From UBA6164 sp963979005 (lineage in GTDB: Bacteria > Patescibacteriota > Gracilibacteria > BD1-5 > UBA6164), in NCBI GenBank assembly GCA_963979005.1, contig CAXBVF010000071.1:1-5312 (forward strand): DNA of 5,312 bases, in the 5' to 3' direction. Each line of letters begins with the position of its first letter. Within the stretch, counting starts at the first letter, position 1. The position numbers were made by a program, and so were the translations under genes. This document shows, piece after piece, positions 5,085 through 5,312 of this stretch. Below the pieces are notes generated by a model. That model had not been told where the DNA came from. It was given only the letters and a program-made list of their open reading frames with translations, and did no database searches.

Positions 5085-5179
5085 TGCAGCCTCTTTCCCT
5101 TAGACTTAAGGGAAAGAATTCAAGATAGGGTTACTTTTTTCTAGACATTCAACTTAAGAATTCAAGATAGGGTTACTTT
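5085..5179. repeat. Second copy of the palindromic intergenic repeat, with a 24-bp direct repeat
   Basis: GCAGCCTCTTTC followed by the hairpin CTTTCCCTTA/TAAGGGAAAG (5093-5102/5107-5116) and GAATTCAAGA is related to 127-171. A 24-bp unit starting AAGAATTCAAGATAGGG occurs exactly twice (5114-5137 and 5156-5179, period 42), suggesting a partial duplication. It separates the RelE module promoter from the next 3' flank cassette; no gene is visible in 5062-5282. Confidence 0.7.
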
Positions 5180-5204
5180 ATTGTTTTCAAGTGAGAGCTA
5201 AGTA

Positions 5205-5279
5205 CATCATACCCAACCAATATTAACCCCACATTAATTTCACATCACAAAAAAAGAACCTTTCTTTCGAAAGAGTTCT
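5205..5279 (-). repeat. 3' flank repeat of the toxin-antitoxin modules, copy 2
   Basis: This is a near-identical copy of 3894-3969, again placed immediately downstream of a minus-strand gene end (TAA at 5285-5283) and again including the terminator hairpin. Confidence 0.85.
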
Positions 5280-5284
5280 TTTTT
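5249..5284. terminator. Bidirectional terminator at the end of an off-window gene
   Basis: The stem AGAAC-CTTTC/GAAAG-(A)-GTTCT (5255-5279) has loop TTTC. It is flanked by seven A (5249-5255) and six T (5279-5284), so it can work on both strands. It is the same hairpin as the hicBA terminator. Confidence 0.85.
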
Positions 5285-5312
5285 AAACTATTATTTTAAC
5301 AATACTTATTAG
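5283..5312 (-). CDS. C-terminal end of an unidentified gene, probably another module of the island (partial)
   Basis: On the minus strand the last bases read LISIVKIIV and TAA (5285-5283). This frame is chosen because its stop touches the terminator, exactly as hicA does at copy 1 of the 3' flank. Nothing can be said about function from nine residues. By position it may be the toxin gene of a third module. Confidence 0.35.
   Translation of the reverse strand, partial: LISIVKIIV

Noticed and set aside
5085..5279. Repeats in the right part as a CRISPR array
   Set aside because: Units differ in length and type, only two copies are exact, spacing is irregular, and no cas gene is visible.

Overview
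The window is A+T-rich bacterial DNA that only makes sense if TGA is read as glycine (translation table 25). That code is known from Candidatus Gracilibacteria and Absconditabacteria (SR1) within the Patescibacteria/CPR. About fifty in-frame TGA codons sit in recognisable proteins, often exactly at family-invariant glycines: bL9 Gly13, the RuvX GLP loop, the first Gly of the PilT Walker A motif and the RelE RVGKYR glycine. Every gene ends on TAA or TAG. Under the standard code nearly all of these genes would look shattered. Gracilibacteria and Absconditabacteria cannot be told apart from this window.

Left half, plus strand: the C-terminal tail of an unidentified, possibly SSB-like protein (1-76); a palindromic intergenic repeat (75-171); rplI for ribosomal protein bL9 (193-642); ruvX/yqgF, a Holliday-junction resolvase-family protein, 1 nt downstream (644-1033); then, from its own sigma70-like promoter, a secreted surface protein with a signal peptide, two Ig-like modules, an acidic stalk and a C-terminal TPETG/membrane/basic tail (1114-1956), ended by a strong terminator. 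A small MITE-like element (about 2015-2147) separates it from pilT (2211-3296), the type IV pilus retraction ATPase, which also ends in a perfect terminator.

Middle: directly behind the pilT terminator lies a compact element of about 517 bp (3341-3857). Long terminal inverted repeats enclose a single minus-strand gene for a DUF559/Vsr-like endonuclease. The MITE upstream of pilT carries the same two unlike ends in the opposite orientation but no gene, so it looks like a non-autonomous copy of the same element.

Right half, minus strand: a toxin-antitoxin island. hicB-hicA (4412-3968) and a RelE toxin with a small antitoxin (5023-4560) both have overlapping genes. The two operons belong to unrelated families, yet share an identical 20-bp promoter/operator core. 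The hicBA terminator with about 50 bp of flank (3894-3969) recurs nearly unchanged at 5205-5279, right after the 3' end of a further minus-strand gene that runs off the window. The island therefore looks like a series of modules in standard 5' and 3' flanks, with palindromic repeat debris between them.

No start codon in the window has a convincing Shine-Dalgarno sequence, and predicted leaders are very short. No tRNA, rRNA or CRISPR array was seen.
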